In this document: positions 8,733 to 18,644 of the stretch, in pieces
Layout of the letters: every line of letters starts with the position of its first letter
How positions within the stretch are numbered: the stretch's first letter is position 1
Origin: Rhizobium leguminosarum bv. trifolii WSM2297
GTDB taxonomy: Bacteria > Pseudomonadota > Alphaproteobacteria > Rhizobiales > Rhizobiaceae
Direction of reading: 5' to 3'
DNA length: 64,000 nt
Assembly: GCF_000271845.1 (NCBI RefSeq)
Contig: NZ_JH719393.1
Location: forward strand, 124,001-188,000
Made by a program: the position numbers and the translations under genes
Notes under the pieces: generated by a model
What the model saw: the letters and a program-made list of their open reading frames with translations, nothing else
Database searches by the model: none
Told to the model about the DNA's origin: nothing

Positions 8733-8756
8733 GGGGCTGGCTGGGTGGCCGGCCCC
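8733..8756 (+). terminator. Stem-loop after hsp20 unit
   Basis: A 9-bp stem (GGGGCTGGC at 8733-8741 with GCCGGCCCC at 8748-8756, one G-U pair, 6-nt loop) lies 20 bases after the small ORF. Only two T residues follow, so it is a weak intrinsic terminator candidate. Confidence 0.45.
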
Positions 8757-8904
8757 TTCACGCAAGAATGATCTAGACTCGGTCATCTCACATCATTGCC
8801 GTAGCATCAAGGCGGCCCGCATTGGGTCTCGCGCAACAATTCCTGACGCAACACCCGTGGCTTCACTGACGGGCAGCTCTGAAACGAGGCGCTTCGGCAT
8901 GCGC

Positions 8905-9441
8905 TCAGACCGCGTCGGGCTGGGTGCGGAGATTGGTGACGACGCGCCGGTTCTGCACCTTGCAGGAGCGCTCCGTGCAGTCGCGGACTTCGCGATCGTT
9001 GCCGTAGCCCCTGGCCCACATGCGCTTGGCGTCCACGCCCTTCGAGGCGAGATAGGCCATCGCCGCGTCGGCACGCTTCTGCGAAAGCGTCTCCATCTTC
9101 GACGCGGAACCGGAATCGTCGGCAAATCCCTGAAGCTTGAGCAGCCAGGTCGGGTTCCTATTGAGCCAATTGGCCTGGTTGTCCAAGGTTGCCATGGCGA
9201 CGGAATCGAGTGCGGCGGAGTCCTGCTTAAAGTAGATCCGCCGGCCGACATTGAGGATAAAATCCTCTTCGCTGCCCGCCGCGACATTCTCGAAACCGGG
9301 CGCCGGATCGTTGGTCTGGCCGGTCATCGGCGCGGCAGTGGGTTCTTCCAGGGAGGCGGTCTCTGTGGTGGAGCAGGCGGCAAGCGCCAGGAGCATGGCC
9401 GCGGCGAGAAGGCGCCTCGTATATCCTGCTGTAGCAGACAT
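8905..9441 (-). CDS. OmpA-family outer-membrane lipoprotein
   Basis: A 178-residue protein with a lipoprotein signal (LLALAAC, lipidated Cys23) and a C-terminal OmpA domain (about residues 70-170) that binds peptidoglycan; the diaminopimelate-binding pattern is visible as FADDSGS followed by LSQKRAD. It should be anchored in the outer membrane by lipid and grip the cell wall. The start at 9441 is set by the signal peptide and by GGAAG just upstream; the longer open frame is spurious. It lies 13 bp after the L,D-transpeptidase gene on the same strand, a likely two-gene operon for envelope-wall attachment. Confidence 0.85.
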   Translation of the reverse strand: MSATAGYTRRLLAAAMLLALAACSTTETASLEEPTAAPMTGQTNDPAPGFENVAAGSEEDFILNVGRRIYFKQDSAALDSVAMATLDNQANWLNRNPTWLLKLQGFADDSGSASKMETLSQKRADAAMAYLASKGVDAKRMWARGYGNDREVRDCTERSCKVQNRRVVTNLRTQPDAV

Positions 9442-9454
9442 CAGGTGATCTTCC

Positions 9455-10129
9455 TTATTCGACCGGGGTTGTCTGGCTGACCTGAGTGGCGCTTTCGGCC
9501 TGGTCGGCAATATGCGGCAAAACCTGCACCGCCGTGCCGATGGGGCAACGCTGGTAAAGGTCGATGGCGTCTTCGTTGAACATGCGGATACAGCCGCTGG
9601 AGGCATCCTTGCCGATGCTCCAGGGCTCAAGCGTGCCATGGAAGCGATAGCCGGTGTCGACGCCATCGCGATGAAGATACATGGCGCGCGGGCCGAGCGG
9701 GTTCTTCGGTGAGCCTCCCTCCACGAATTCGGGCAGTTCGGGATGGCGCTTGCGCATCTCCGGCGGCGGCGTCCAGCGCGGCCAAAGCGATTTGGCATCG
9801 ATCGTGGCGCGGCCAAACCATTTGAACCCCTCGCGGCCGACGCCGACGCCGTAGCGAATGGCGGTCTTGTTCTCCATGATGACGTAGAGAAAATGGTGCC
9901 TGGTATCCACGACGACGGTGCCGATTGGCTCGCTGCTGAAATATTTGACGACCTGGCGGCGCCACTGTTTGTCGATCTTGGTGAAGTTGGTTCCTCGGAA
10001 TGTCACGCCATTGTCGACAATGGTGCCGGCAAAATAGGAAGACGCCGCGGCGAACGCCGGTTTCCCGACCGCACCGGCGCCAAGCAACGCCAAACCACCA
10101 AGCAAAATATCCCTGCGGGTCCCCAGCAT
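9455..10129 (-). CDS. L,D-transpeptidase (YkuD family), exported
   Basis: This 224-residue protein has an N-terminal export signal (MLGTRRDILLGGLALLG, with a twin-arginine-like RR) and a YkuD domain. The catalytic region reads FHGTLEPWSIGKDASSGCIR, giving the conserved His and the S-x-G-C nucleophile Cys. Family enzymes form 3-3 peptidoglycan crosslinks or join outer-membrane proteins to peptidoglycan; in Hyphomicrobiales the latter is documented for beta-barrel proteins. The start at 10129 follows AAGGGGG at suitable spacing; the frame is open further upstream. The OmpA lipoprotein gene directly downstream suggests a shared envelope role. Confidence 0.85.
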   Translation of the reverse strand: MLGTRRDILLGGLALLGAGAVGKPAFAAASSYFAGTIVDNGVTFRGTNFTKIDKQWRRQVVKYFSSEPIGTVVVDTRHHFLYVIMENKTAIRYGVGVGREGFKWFGRATIDAKSLWPRWTPPPEMRKRHPELPEFVEGGSPKNPLGPRAMYLHRDGVDTGYRFHGTLEPWSIGKDASSGCIRMFNEDAIDLYQRCPIGTAVQVLPHIADQAESATQVSQTTPVE

Positions 10130-10355
10130 CGGCAATATCCCCCTTAAAGCCAAAGCAGCGAGGTCCCAGTAAATCAGATTTTTCATTTGCGACAACAGAA
10201 AATTCTTCTCTCGCCTCCAAGCCGAGGTCGAGTTGCCGGTCTCAGGGAACCGAATTGCGGTCGTCATTACTCCAGGAAGGCGACGATACGCCCAGCAGCC
10301 AACGGATCATTTGAAGGGATGGAGTCGCGGGGATCTCTGCTTCAGCCGAGCAAAC

Positions 10356-11291
10356 TCAGGGGAAAAGATCGGGGAGTTCGGAGCGTGCGATGCGTCGCAA
10401 CCTGACCGCTTCGGCCGTGTCGATCGAACGATACGGAAACCGTAAACGGGTGCCCACGGGTCCCCAATTGCCGATTGCGCTCAAAAGCTTGTCGAGAGCG
10501 GCGTTCGAATAGCCGAATTCCCGGCGAAACGGGACGATATGTGCGTCCATAAACCTGCAGATGCGTCGTTCCAGATCAAGTGCGGCGTCGATATCGTTTC
10601 GCATCGACACCGTCCAGGTCTGAGCACCGCGGGGACTGAGACAGGCGACATTGGAAAAGGAGCCGGCTGCGACGCCTTCCTTGATGCCGGTTGCGAGATG
10701 ATGGCCGGGGACGAAGAGTAAAAGCCCGGAGAGATGCCGGCGCGCCTGGGCATACCAGCTGTCGTCGCCATCGGCGAGCTTGATGCCAATCACCTCAGGC
10801 ACCTCAGCGCAGGCCATGCCCAGCTCTTTCGGCGTCAGCACCCGTTTTGCATGCGGCGGATTGTAGAGGATAAGCGGAATGCCGTCGGCAGCCTCGGCCA
10901 CCCGTTTCAGGAAGACGACCGCTTCGGCATTGTTGAGCGGCCACCAGTCCGGCAAGATCACCTGAATGGCGCGGGGGTCGAGCACGGCGGCGCGGTGGAC
11001 GCGATTGAGCATGATCAGCGGATCGGGCTGGCAGGCGCCGATGACGAACGGCATAGAGGACGCCTTGCAGCGTTCCGCGAGCGTTGCCTGGATCCTGTCG
11101 AACTCCTCTTCCGTCTGATTGTGGAATTCGCCTGCGGTGCCGTTCGAATAGATCCCATCGACGCCGGCCTCGATGAGGATATCGATCTCTTCACCGAGCT
11201 TGTCGAATTCGATGCCGTCATCGGCGGCGATCGGCAAAAGCAGGCTCGCCCAGTTTCCGCCGATAACCGGATGTGGCGTATTGGCGTTCAT
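10356..11291 (-). CDS. DapA-family (DHDPS/NAL) aldolase or dehydratase, last gene of the Opp operon
   Basis: A 311-residue class I lyase of the dihydrodipicolinate synthase/N-acetylneuraminate lyase family. The Schiff-base Lys is in VIGIKLADG and the catalytic Tyr in LILYNPP; the GTAGEF segment replaces the usual GTTGE. Such enzymes cleave or dehydrate 2-oxo acids. It is the final gene of the minus-strand operon running from 18490, 24 bp after OppF. A second family member (13295-14212) lies in the same operon but is clearly divergent, so the two probably act on different intermediates. Substrate unknown. Confidence 0.85.
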   Translation of the reverse strand: MNANTPHPVIGGNWASLLLPIAADDGIEFDKLGEEIDILIEAGVDGIYSNGTAGEFHNQTEEEFDRIQATLAERCKASSMPFVIGACQPDPLIMLNRVHRAAVLDPRAIQVILPDWWPLNNAEAVVFLKRVAEAADGIPLILYNPPHAKRVLTPKELGMACAEVPEVIGIKLADGDDSWYAQARRHLSGLLLFVPGHHLATGIKEGVAAGSFSNVACLSPRGAQTWTVSMRNDIDAALDLERRICRFMDAHIVPFRREFGYSNAALDKLLSAIGNWGPVGTRLRFPYRSIDTAEAVRLRRIARSELPDLFP

Positions 11292-11315
11292 CGCTTTTCT
11301 CCGGTGGATGAAGGA

Positions 11316-12269
11316 TCAGTCGAGGTCGTCGCGGATGCAGGCCTTGAGGTGGCCGGGTGCGACTTCCCGCAATTGCGGAACGGCGCTGGCGCAGGCCTCG
11401 AGCGCGCTCGGACAGCGCGTGCGAAAAACGCATCCGCTCGGTGGATTGGCCGGGCTTGGAATGTCGCCTTTCAGGATCTGCCGGTTACGGCGGGCATCCG
11501 GATCGGGCGACGGAATGGCCGACAGCAGTGCGCGCGTATAGGGATGTTGCGGCCGCGCATAGAGAGCAGCACTCGGCGCGATTTCCATGATGCGGCCGAG
11601 ATAGAGAACGATCACCCGGTCGCAAATATATTCGACGACGGCGAGATCATGCGAGATGAACAGCATGGTAAGGCCAAGCCGCTGCTGCAGTTCGCGCAGC
11701 AGGTTGATCACTTGCGCCTGGATCGACACGTCGAGTGCGGAAACCGGCTCGTCGGCGACGATGAATTCGGGCGACAAGGTCAAGGCCCGGGCGATCCCGA
11801 TGCGCTGGCGCTGGCCACCGGAAAATTCATGCGCATATCGATTGATCGCATCTTCAGGCAGATCGACCTGGGCCAAGGCGGTTTGCGCCCGTTCGAGCCT
11901 GTCGCGTGGCGATCCGATCCCCTGGATCTTCAGGCCCTCCGTCAGGATTTCGCCGATCGTCATGCGCGGCGACAGGCTGGCGAACGGATCCTGGAAGATA
12001 TACTGCATGCGCGGCCGCTGGCGTCTAAGCGCCGAGGCGGAAAGAGCTGTCAGTTCATTGCCGTCGAAGCGCACGCTGCCGGATGAAGGTTCGACGAGGC
12101 GGAGGACAGAACGCCCGATCGTGGTCTTTCCGCTGCCGGATTCGCCGACAAGCCCGACCACTTCACCCTTGCCGATATCGAAGGAGATGCCCTCGAGAAT
12201 GTTCAGCCGCGTACCGCGGGAGGTATAGTGTTTCGAGAGGTCGCGGACGCAAAGCAACGGCGCGCTCAT
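11316..12269 (-). CDS. Oligopeptide-type ABC transporter ATP-binding protein (OppF/DppF-like)
   Basis: A 317-residue ATPase with Walker A (GESGSGKTT), signature (FSGGQRQRIGIARAL), Walker B (FIVADEPVSALD) and a C-terminal oligo_HPY extension with Cys residues (CVFRTRCPSA) typical of OppF/DppF. Its ATG touches the OppD stop codon, with AGGAG before it, so the pair is translationally coupled. It would power import through the permeases at 14231-16071 together with OppD. Confidence 0.93.
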   Translation of the reverse strand: MSAPLLCVRDLSKHYTSRGTRLNILEGISFDIGKGEVVGLVGESGSGKTTIGRSVLRLVEPSSGSVRFDGNELTALSASALRRQRPRMQYIFQDPFASLSPRMTIGEILTEGLKIQGIGSPRDRLERAQTALAQVDLPEDAINRYAHEFSGGQRQRIGIARALTLSPEFIVADEPVSALDVSIQAQVINLLRELQQRLGLTMLFISHDLAVVEYICDRVIVLYLGRIMEIAPSAALYARPQHPYTRALLSAIPSPDPDARRNRQILKGDIPSPANPPSGCVFRTRCPSALEACASAVPQLREVAPGHLKACIRDDLD

Positions 12270-13286
12270 CTAGATCTCCTGCCATCGGATGCAGCGGCTG
12301 CGGCGCTGCGAATTGACCTGTTCGAGCGCGGGAACTTCGGCGCGGCAGGCATCGATCGCGAATTTGCAACGGGGGGAAAAGGCGCAGCCGCTCGGCATGT
12401 TCATCAGGCTTGGAACCATGCCGGGAATGGCGGCGAGCTTTTCGCCGGCCTGCTTCATCCGCGCGGCATCGCCGAGGCGCGGCATGGAGGCGAGCAGGCC
12501 CATCGTGTAGGGATGCTTCGGATTGCGGAAAACCTCGCCGACCGGCCCCTCCTCGACGATCCGGCCGGCATACATCACCGCGACACGATGGGCGATTTCG
12601 GCAACGACGCCGAGATTGTGGGTGACGAAGAGCATGGCCATGCCGCGCTCGCGCTGCAGTTTGAGCAGCAGATCGAGAATCTGCGCCTGGATCGTCACGT
12701 CGAGCGCCGTCGTCGGCTCGTCGGCGATCAACAGCGCCGGATCGCAGGCGAGCGCCATGGCGATGGTGGCGCGCTGCCGCATGCCGCCCGAGAGTTCGTG
12801 CGGATATTGGCCCGCGCGACGCCGGGCGTCCGGTATGCCGACGCTTTCAAGCAGCGCGACGGCTGCGTCCATCGCCGCCTTGCGGCCTGCGCCGCGATGG
12901 ATTCGGATCGGTTCGGATATCTGATCGCCAATGGTGAACACCGGATTGAGGCTCGACATCGGCTCCTGGAACACCATGCCGATGTCGTCGCCCCTGATCC
13001 TGCGCATGCTCTCTTCATCAAGGGAGACAAGATCCCGCACCGCGCCGCCCCTCGTCGTCAGGCGGATGCTGCCTGCGGCGATCACACCGATGTTGCGGGT
13101 GAGCAGCCGCATGACCGACAGGCTGGTGACCGACTTCCCCGAACCGGATTCGCCGACGAGTGCCAGCGTCTCGCCGGCGGCGACGCTCAGGTCGATATCC
13201 TTGACCGCCGTGATCTCGCCGCCGCGGATGCGGAAGATCGTTCGCAATCCCCTGATGTCGAGTACGGGTTCGGCCGCCTGTTCCAT
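12270..13286 (-). CDS. Oligopeptide-type ABC transporter ATP-binding protein (OppD/DppD-like)
   Basis: A 338-residue ATPase with Walker A (GESGSGKSV), signature ([15 protein letters not shown]), Walker B ([12 protein letters not shown]) and the C-terminal oligo_HPY Cys-containing tail. The frame is open further upstream into the DapA-family gene, but the natural start is [14 protein letters not shown] at 13286, only 8 bases after that gene's stop. It is the first of the two ATPases of the peptide/opine-type importer in this operon. Confidence 0.92.
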   Translation of the reverse strand: MEQAAEPVLDIRGLRTIFRIRGGEITAVKDIDLSVAAGETLALVGESGSGKSVTSLSVMRLLTRNIGVIAAGSIRLTTRGGAVRDLVSLDEESMRRIRGDDIGMVFQEPMSSLNPVFTIGDQISEPIRIHRGAGRKAAMDAAVALLESVGIPDARRRAGQYPHELSGGMRQRATIAMALACDPALLIADEPTTALDVTIQAQILDLLLKLQRERGMAMLFVTHNLGVVAEIAHRVAVMYAGRIVEEGPVGEVFRNPKHPYTMGLLASMPRLGDAARMKQAGEKLAAIPGMVPSLMNMPSGCAFSPRCKFAIDACRAEVPALEQVNSQRRSRCIRWQEI

Positions 13287-13294
13287 CGGCTTGC

Positions 13295-14212
13295 TCAGTG
13301 CAGCAGGCCGGTTGCGCGCAGGATCTCGTCGATCCGTGCCGATTCCGCATCGTTGAGCGGGGCGCGCGGCCGCGGCATGACGGCGGAATCGATGATGCCG
13401 AGGCTCTGCATAGCGGCCTTGAAGGCGCCGATGCCGGATGCGCCGCCGCTGACGCGGCCCTGTGCGACCCAAACGATTTCGAAGAGGCGGCAGAGACGCT
13501 CCTGTTCCTTCTTTGCGGCGACCCAATCGCCCCGCTGGGCGGCATCCCAGAGGCGCACATAACCGTGCGGATCGACATTGGCGATGCCGGGGACAACGCC
13601 ATGGGCGCCCATCAGCAGGGCGTTGTCGACGACGATCTCGGAGCCGGTCATCAGGAAGACATCCTTGTGTTCAGCAAGGTCGAGAAGTGCATAGCGGAAA
13701 TTGCCGTCGTCGCCGCTGGAATCCTTGAGGCCGACGATGGTGCCTTCGCTCGCAAGCGTGACGACGGTCTGGCGCTGCAGCTTGACGTGAACGCAGACCG
13801 GAATGTCGTAGGCGACCAGCGGAACGTCCACGGCATCTCTGACATAACGGAAATGATCGAGGATCTCGGACTGGCTGGTGACGGTATAAAAGGGTGCCGT
13901 CACCACCACCGCATCGGCGCCGGCGGCCTTTGCGACCTTCGCATGGGAAATGACCCGATCCGTGGTTGGATCGATGACGCCGACGATCAACGGCACGCGG
14001 CCATTCACCACCTTGGCGGAATGCTCGATGATTTGCTGCCGGGTCTTTTCGTCATGGAAGATCACCTCGCTGGTCGAGCCGAGCACGAATACGCCATGGC
14101 AGCCGGCGCCGATCAGATGCTCGAGCACACGCGTATAGGAAGGATAGTCGACGGTGAGATCCGGGTTGAGCGGTGTTACGACGGGGGGGACGACACCCTT
14201 GAATTTGGTCAT
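13295..14212 (-). CDS. DapA-family (DHDPS/NAL) lyase, mid-operon
   Basis: A 305-residue member of the dihydrodipicolinate synthase family, with the N-terminal [10 protein letters not shown], the GSTSE motif in place of GTTGE, catalytic Tyr in LVAYDIP and Schiff-base Lys in [10 protein letters not shown]. It is inserted between the permease and ATPase genes of an Opp-type transporter, so it is surely co-transcribed with them and probably degrades the imported compound. It differs strongly from the operon's other DapA-like protein. Candidate roles include 2-keto-3-deoxy-sugar-acid or hydroxy-oxo-acid aldolase/dehydratase; sequence alone does not decide. Confidence 0.87.
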   Translation of the reverse strand: MTKFKGVVPPVVTPLNPDLTVDYPSYTRVLEHLIGAGCHGVFVLGSTSEVIFHDEKTRQQIIEHSAKVVNGRVPLIVGVIDPTTDRVISHAKVAKAAGADAVVVTAPFYTVTSQSEILDHFRYVRDAVDVPLVAYDIPVCVHVKLQRQTVVTLASEGTIVGLKDSSGDDGNFRYALLDLAEHKDVFLMTGSEIVVDNALLMGAHGVVPGIANVDPHGYVRLWDAAQRGDWVAAKKEQERLCRLFEIVWVAQGRVSGGASGIGAFKAAMQSLGIIDSAVMPRPRAPLNDAESARIDEILRATGLLH

Positions 14213-14230
14213 TTTCGCTTCTTTCGATGA

Positions 14231-15109
14231 TCAGTTCAGTTCGGCACGCGGGTCGAAGGCATCTCTGAGGCCATCGCCGATGAAGTTGATTGCAAGCACG
14301 GCAAGGATCAGCGCGGCGCCGGGGAAGAGCCATTGCCAAGGATATTGTTCGAGCACGGCGGTGGAGCGGGCCGCGTTCAGCATGTTGCCCCAGCTTGCCG
14401 CCGGCGGCGCGATGCCGAGGCCGAGGAAGGACAGGCCCGCCTCGAGCAGGATGGCATTGGCAATCTGCAGCGTCGCATAGACCACGAGGATATCGATCGA
14501 ATTCGGCAGGCCGTGGCGGAAGAGCAGATGCCCGATGCCGGCGCCCATGCCGCGGGCAGCCATGACGAAGTCGCGCTCACGCAGTTCCAGCAGCCGGGAG
14601 CGGATCATGCGCGCAAGCAGCGGCCGCGAGAGCAGCGAGATGACCAGCACCGTCGGCCAGATGCCGGTGCCGGCAATCGAGGCGAGCACGAGCAGGAAGA
14701 TGACGGGCGGCAGGGTCATCACCAGATCGACGAAGCGCATCGAGACGGCGTCCGCCCACGGACCCGCAAGCGCGGAGACGGCCCCGAAGAGAAAGCCGAT
14801 GACGGCGGAAAGTGCGGTCGAAGCGACGGCGACCAGCAACGAAATCCGGCCGCCTTCGAGCACGCGCGCAAAGACATCGCGACCGACGCCGTCGGTTCCG
14901 AACCAGTGCGTTGCCGTCGGGCCGCTATTCATTGCCAGAAGATCGATGTCGTTCGGTTGGAAAACCCACCAAAGCGGATAAGAGAGGATCAACAGCAGCA
15001 TTGGAACGGCGAGGCAGACGCCGGCAACGGCTGCGCGGTTGAGCAGGAAGCGGCTGAAGGCGCGGGCAAGTGGTCCCGGGCTGCGGTGTTGGGGGGAGCG
15101 TGCCAGCAT
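14231..15109 (-). CDS. Peptide-type ABC transporter permease (DppC/OppC-like)
   Basis: A 292-residue inner-membrane permease with an N-terminal OppC_N segment, the [20 protein letters not shown] motif, about six membrane helices and the EAA-like loop ([20 protein letters not shown]). The start at 15109 lies 2 bases after the DppB-like stop. A much longer same-frame extension (to 16186) overlaps the neighbouring permease gene in another frame and is not coding. Confidence 0.92.
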   Translation of the reverse strand: MLARSPQHRSPGPLARAFSRFLLNRAAVAGVCLAVPMLLLILSYPLWWVFQPNDIDLLAMNSGPTATHWFGTDGVGRDVFARVLEGGRISLLVAVASTALSAVIGFLFGAVSALAGPWADAVSMRFVDLVMTLPPVIFLLVLASIAGTGIWPTVLVISLLSRPLLARMIRSRLLELRERDFVMAARGMGAGIGHLLFRHGLPNSIDILVVYATLQIANAILLEAGLSFLGLGIAPPAASWGNMLNAARSTAVLEQYPWQWLFPGAALILAVLAINFIGDGLRDAFDPRAELN

Positions 15110-15111
15110 GG

Positions 15112-16071
15112 TCAGCCCACCTTGATGCGCGGGTCGACGACCGCATAGGTGATGTCGGTCAGAAGATTGACGACGATCACGCAAGTGCCGATGACGAGCG
15201 TCGCGCCCATGATGACCGGGTAGTCGCGAGTCTGGACGGAATCGACGAGCAAAAGGCCCATGCCCGGCCAGTTGAAGACGCTCTCGATGAAGATGGCGCC
15301 GCCGATTGCAAGCCCGATGGTGGAGCCGATCAGGGTGATGATCGGAAGAAGCGCATTGCGCAATGCATGTTTGGTGATCACCCAGAATTCGACAACGCCC
15401 TTGGCGCGCGCCGTGCGCACGTAATCCTGGTTCAGGACTTCGAGCAGCGAAGCGCGCATATAGCGCATGATCAATGCGGCTTGCGCGACGGACAGAAGGG
15501 CGGCCGGCAGGATCAGATGGTGGAGGAGGTCGCCCACGGAAAATTCCTCGCCGGGCGTCAGCATGCCACCCGACGGCATCCAGTGTAGCCGGACGGAGAA
15601 GACATAAAGGCCGATCAGTGCGCTGAGGAATGCCGGGCTCGAAATACCGGCAAGGGCAACCACCGACAAGGAGAGATCGGCAACTGAATTGCGGCGCACC
15701 GCGCCGATCACCCCGCAGGTGATGCCGACGACGATGGCGAAGGCAAGTGCGGTGCCCATCAACAGCACCGTCGGCCCGATCCGCGACAGCACCAGACCCA
15801 GAACCGGCTGGTCGAGACGCTTGATCGAATAGCCGAGATTGCCCGTCAGCGCCTGCTGCAGCCAGCCGAGATACTGCAAGGGCAAGGGCTGGTCGAGCCC
15901 GAGGCGTTTGCGCAGATCGGCAAGATCCGACGGCGACATCGGCAGGTTCGGATCGATATAGGCATCGATCGGATCGCCGGGCGTCAGGCGCAGCAGCAGG
16001 AAAATCAGCATGCTCAGGGCGACGAGCATGCCTAGTCCTATGATCAGGCGTCTGAGGCTGTATCGGAGCAT
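15112..16071 (-). CDS. Peptide-type ABC transporter permease (DppB/OppB-like)
   Basis: A 319-residue permease opening with [21 protein letters not shown], the usual DppB N-terminal helix, followed by [18 protein letters not shown] and the EAA loop ([21 protein letters not shown]). About six membrane helices are seen. ATG 16071 is preferred to TTG 16077. It forms the heterodimeric channel with the DppC-like protein encoded directly downstream. Confidence 0.92.
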   Translation of the reverse strand: MLRYSLRRLIIGLGMLVALSMLIFLLLRLTPGDPIDAYIDPNLPMSPSDLADLRKRLGLDQPLPLQYLGWLQQALTGNLGYSIKRLDQPVLGLVLSRIGPTVLLMGTALAFAIVVGITCGVIGAVRRNSVADLSLSVVALAGISSPAFLSALIGLYVFSVRLHWMPSGGMLTPGEEFSVGDLLHHLILPAALLSVAQAALIMRYMRASLLEVLNQDYVRTARAKGVVEFWVITKHALRNALLPIITLIGSTIGLAIGGAIFIESVFNWPGMGLLLVDSVQTRDYPVIMGATLVIGTCVIVVNLLTDITYAVVDPRIKVG

Positions 16072-16167
16072 CGTCAATCCGTGTTGTCTGGCCGTCTTGC
16101 CTGGTCGTCTCGTTGGGCCGGCTTGTCAGGGTGGCCGAAGCCACCCTCAACGCTTTGCGGAAAACGC

Positions 16168-17763
16168 CTATTCGGCGATCGACCACTTCTGCGGCTCGGC
16201 CTGGTAAGGGCCGCCGCCCGGCGCCGGCGTCCAGACGAAATCCTTCAGCTTGGTCGAGACGATGCCATAGCGGTTTGCCACCCAGAGTGTCGCCCAGGGC
16301 AGGTCCGCGTTCATCACCTTGCAGACGTTCTGGTAGGCGGCATTCCGCTTGGCGCTGTCTGGCTCGGCAAGAGCGCTGTCGAGTGCCTTGGTTAGATCAG
16401 GCATACGAACTCTGGCGACGTTCGGTCCGGCCGGAGGGATCTGCTTCTCGTTGAGGCCGACATTGATGCTGCCGGCATCCGGCCCGTTCTGCAGCCCGGC
16501 GTAAACCATCTGGAACTGGGCAATATCCGGCGTCGCATTGAGCGCGATGCTGTTATAGGTCGGCGCATCGACGGCGCGCGGAACGATGTTGATGCCGACC
16601 TGAGCGAGCATGGCCTGGACGGCGGCCAGCACGTTGGTGGCAAGCGGCGTGGTATAATAGGTCAAAAGCGTAATCGGCTTGGCGCCGTTGATCTGCTCCC
16701 AGCCGGCTTCCTTCAATAGCTGCTTAGCCTTCTCAGGATCGTAGGCATAGGTGTCGATGCCCTTCGGGATCAGCTGTTCGGCGACATAGGCGCAGTTGGC
16801 CGGCTCGGCCGCGCCGCCATAAAGACTCTGGATGATGGCATCGCGATTGATCGCGTACATCACCGCCTGGCGGACACGCAGATCCTTCCAGAGCGACGAA
16901 TCATGGTTGAATCCGAGATAGTTGACGACGAAAGAGTTGCCTTCGATGACCTTGAAGTCCTTGCTGTCCTTGAAGGTCGGCACATCGTTGGAATCGACAT
17001 AGGTGAACTGGATTTCGCCGGATCTCAGTGCGGCGATCGCAGCGGCCGGGTTGGCGAAATAGCGATTGATGACGCGCTCCAGTGCCGGTTTGCCCCCGCG
17101 ATAATCGGTGTTTGCGGCAAGCTCGACATACTGATCGGAGACGTATTTGGTGAATTTGAACGGGCCGGTGCCGATCGGCGCGGTGGACCACCAGGTGTTC
17201 TTTGCCAGCTGGTCGGCCGGTATCGAGGCGAGCGCATGCTCAGGCAGCATCATCACCTTGGTCATCGTGTCGAGAAAACTACTGCTGGGGGCGCTGAGTT
17301 TGATGATCACCGTGTGATCGTCCGGCGTCTCGACCGACGATATTCCCTTCAGCCGGGCAGCGAGCACCGAGCCGGTATTTGCATCCATCGCAAGGCCTAC
17401 GGTGAACTTTGCATCCTTGGCGGTGAAGGGCTTGCCATCATGCCATTTGGCGTCCGCCAGCCTGAACGTGTATGCCATCTGGTCCGGACTGACCTCATAG
17501 GCGCTTGCCAGCGCGCCGACGACCTTCTGCAGCTTCTCATCATAGGTGATCAGCGGTTCATAGTAGATGCTGAGCCAGGTGAAGCCGGCGGTCGCCGCAA
17601 GCGGATTGAAGTTGCCCTGGAAGCCTCCGGGGCCGACATCGAAGCCACCGGACAGCGTGGCTGCCTGCGCCAGAATTGCAAACCCCGAAACGACAGCCGG
17701 AATGGCGGCCGTCGACAGCAGGGCGCCAAGCGCGATAGCGGATAATCTAGACAGTCTTTTCAT
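16168..17763 (-). CDS. ABC transporter substrate-binding protein, family 5
   Basis: A 531-residue periplasmic binding protein (SBP_bac_5) with a Sec signal peptide ([16 protein letters not shown], cleavage near AQAA) and the family body ([30 protein letters not shown]). Family 5 proteins deliver peptides, opines, glycosides or nickel chelates to Dpp/Opp-type permeases. The start at 17763 follows GGGAGGAA and overlaps the end of the GntR gene by 17 bases, so regulator and transporter share one transcript. The nature of the ligand is open. Confidence 0.92.
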   Translation of the reverse strand: MKRLSRLSAIALGALLSTAAIPAVVSGFAILAQAATLSGGFDVGPGGFQGNFNPLAATAGFTWLSIYYEPLITYDEKLQKVVGALASAYEVSPDQMAYTFRLADAKWHDGKPFTAKDAKFTVGLAMDANTGSVLAARLKGISSVETPDDHTVIIKLSAPSSSFLDTMTKVMMLPEHALASIPADQLAKNTWWSTAPIGTGPFKFTKYVSDQYVELAANTDYRGGKPALERVINRYFANPAAAIAALRSGEIQFTYVDSNDVPTFKDSKDFKVIEGNSFVVNYLGFNHDSSLWKDLRVRQAVMYAINRDAIIQSLYGGAAEPANCAYVAEQLIPKGIDTYAYDPEKAKQLLKEAGWEQINGAKPITLLTYYTTPLATNVLAAVQAMLAQVGINIVPRAVDAPTYNSIALNATPDIAQFQMVYAGLQNGPDAGSINVGLNEKQIPPAGPNVARVRMPDLTKALDSALAEPDSAKRNAAYQNVCKVMNADLPWATLWVANRYGIVSTKLKDFVWTPAPGGGPYQAEPQKWSIAE

Positions 17764-18490
17764 GTGTTCCTCCCATGTTTGAACTTGTCTTGTTGTTGGC
17801 AATCACCCGGGCAATACCCTCGTAGTGGCGATCCAGACGCCGGCGCGCCTCCTCCAGATCTTTTGCCTCGATCGCATCGACAATCGCGGCGTGGTCGCGC
17901 CAAGTCGCCATCGGATCGGTGTTTTCAAGATTGACGAAATCCGAGGCCTTGTAGAAGGCGAGCCAGAAGACATCGATCAGCCGTACGAGCGTTTCATTGT
18001 CCTGGCAGCGAAACAGCAGCCGGTGGAACAGCTGGTCGTCTGCTGCGAAGGTTTCACCCTGCTCGGCATGGGCGCGCATTCGATCGACGGTGGCGCGCAG
18101 TTCGGCGACGTCCTCTTCGCCGATCGCATCGATCGTCTTGCCGATCAGTCCCACCTCAAGCGTACGGCGGATTTCGAGCACCTCCTCGATCTGCCGCAGG
18201 GCGCCGCCGAGGCCGTAAGCGAGATTGTCGAGAAGCGGCTCGAAGGAAAACGCCTTCACGAAGATGCCGACACCGCGCCGCGTCTCCAACACGCCGAGCG
18301 ATTCCAATGCCTTGATGCCTTCCCTCAGCGAATTGCGGCTGACACCGAGCTGGGTGGCAAGCTCTCCTTCCGCCGGAAGCAGGGTTCCGGGAGCAAGGCC
18401 ATTGTCATCGATATAGGCGCGCAGACTTTCCTGCACCGAGACATGCAGCAGCGGCGCGCGGGTGAGCGGTTTCATCGATTTCAATGCCAT
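17747..18490 (-). CDS. GntR/FadR-family regulator heading the Opp operon
   Basis: A 247-residue GntR protein with an N-terminal winged HTH (LLPAEGELATQLGVSRNSLR, about 40-60) and an FCD-type all-helical ligand domain (about 95-225) whose metal-binding His residues are visible (FHRLLF, DHAAIVDAI). ATG 18490 is preferred to GTG 18499 because of the GAGAAAG upstream. It is the first gene of an eight-gene minus-strand operon, and a near-palindrome just upstream (18524-18547) is its probable operator, implying autoregulation. Confidence 0.88.
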   Translation of the reverse strand: MALKSMKPLTRAPLLHVSVQESLRAYIDDNGLAPGTLLPAEGELATQLGVSRNSLREGIKALESLGVLETRRGVGIFVKAFSFEPLLDNLAYGLGGALRQIEEVLEIRRTLEVGLIGKTIDAIGEEDVAELRATVDRMRAHAEQGETFAADDQLFHRLLFRCQDNETLVRLIDVFWLAFYKASDFVNLENTDPMATWRDHAAIVDAIEAKDLEEARRRLDRHYEGIARVIANNKTSSNMGGTHEKTV

Positions 18491-18523
18491 GCCGGTCACT
18501 TTCTCGCATCGTCCATAACATGG

Positions 18524-18547
18524 ATCTTACATATATACTTGTAGGAT
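18524..18547 (-). promoter_or_regulatory. Probable GntR operator upstream of the Opp operon
   Basis: ATCTTACA (18524-18531) and TGTAGGAT (18540-18547) form 8-bp inverted arms with one mismatch around an AT-rich 8-bp centre. The site lies 34-57 bp before the GntR start, where an autoregulatory operator is expected. Confidence 0.5.
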
Positions 18548-18644
18548 ATCTGTCAAATGGTCAGGCTGCGGTTGGCGCCCCTGCTTGCTGCAGGCGCGTG
18601 ACCTTTCGTTCTTTTGCCTTAAGCGGCTCAAGGCGCGCGGGTGC

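Noticed and set aside
8793..9287. A 164-codon minus-strand frame overlapping the OmpA lipoprotein gene
   Set aside because: Ser/Arg-rich shadow in another frame; the OmpA domain frame has a signal peptide and a ribosome site.
10734..12086. A 450-codon plus-strand frame across the DapA-like and OppF genes
   Set aside because: It runs through two well-defined minus-strand genes and has no recognisable domain.
14231..16186. A 651-codon minus-strand frame that could be read as a fused double permease
   Set aside because: The N-terminal half is an out-of-frame shadow of the DppB-like gene at 15112-16071. The real DppC-like protein starts at 15109 with a standard N-terminus.
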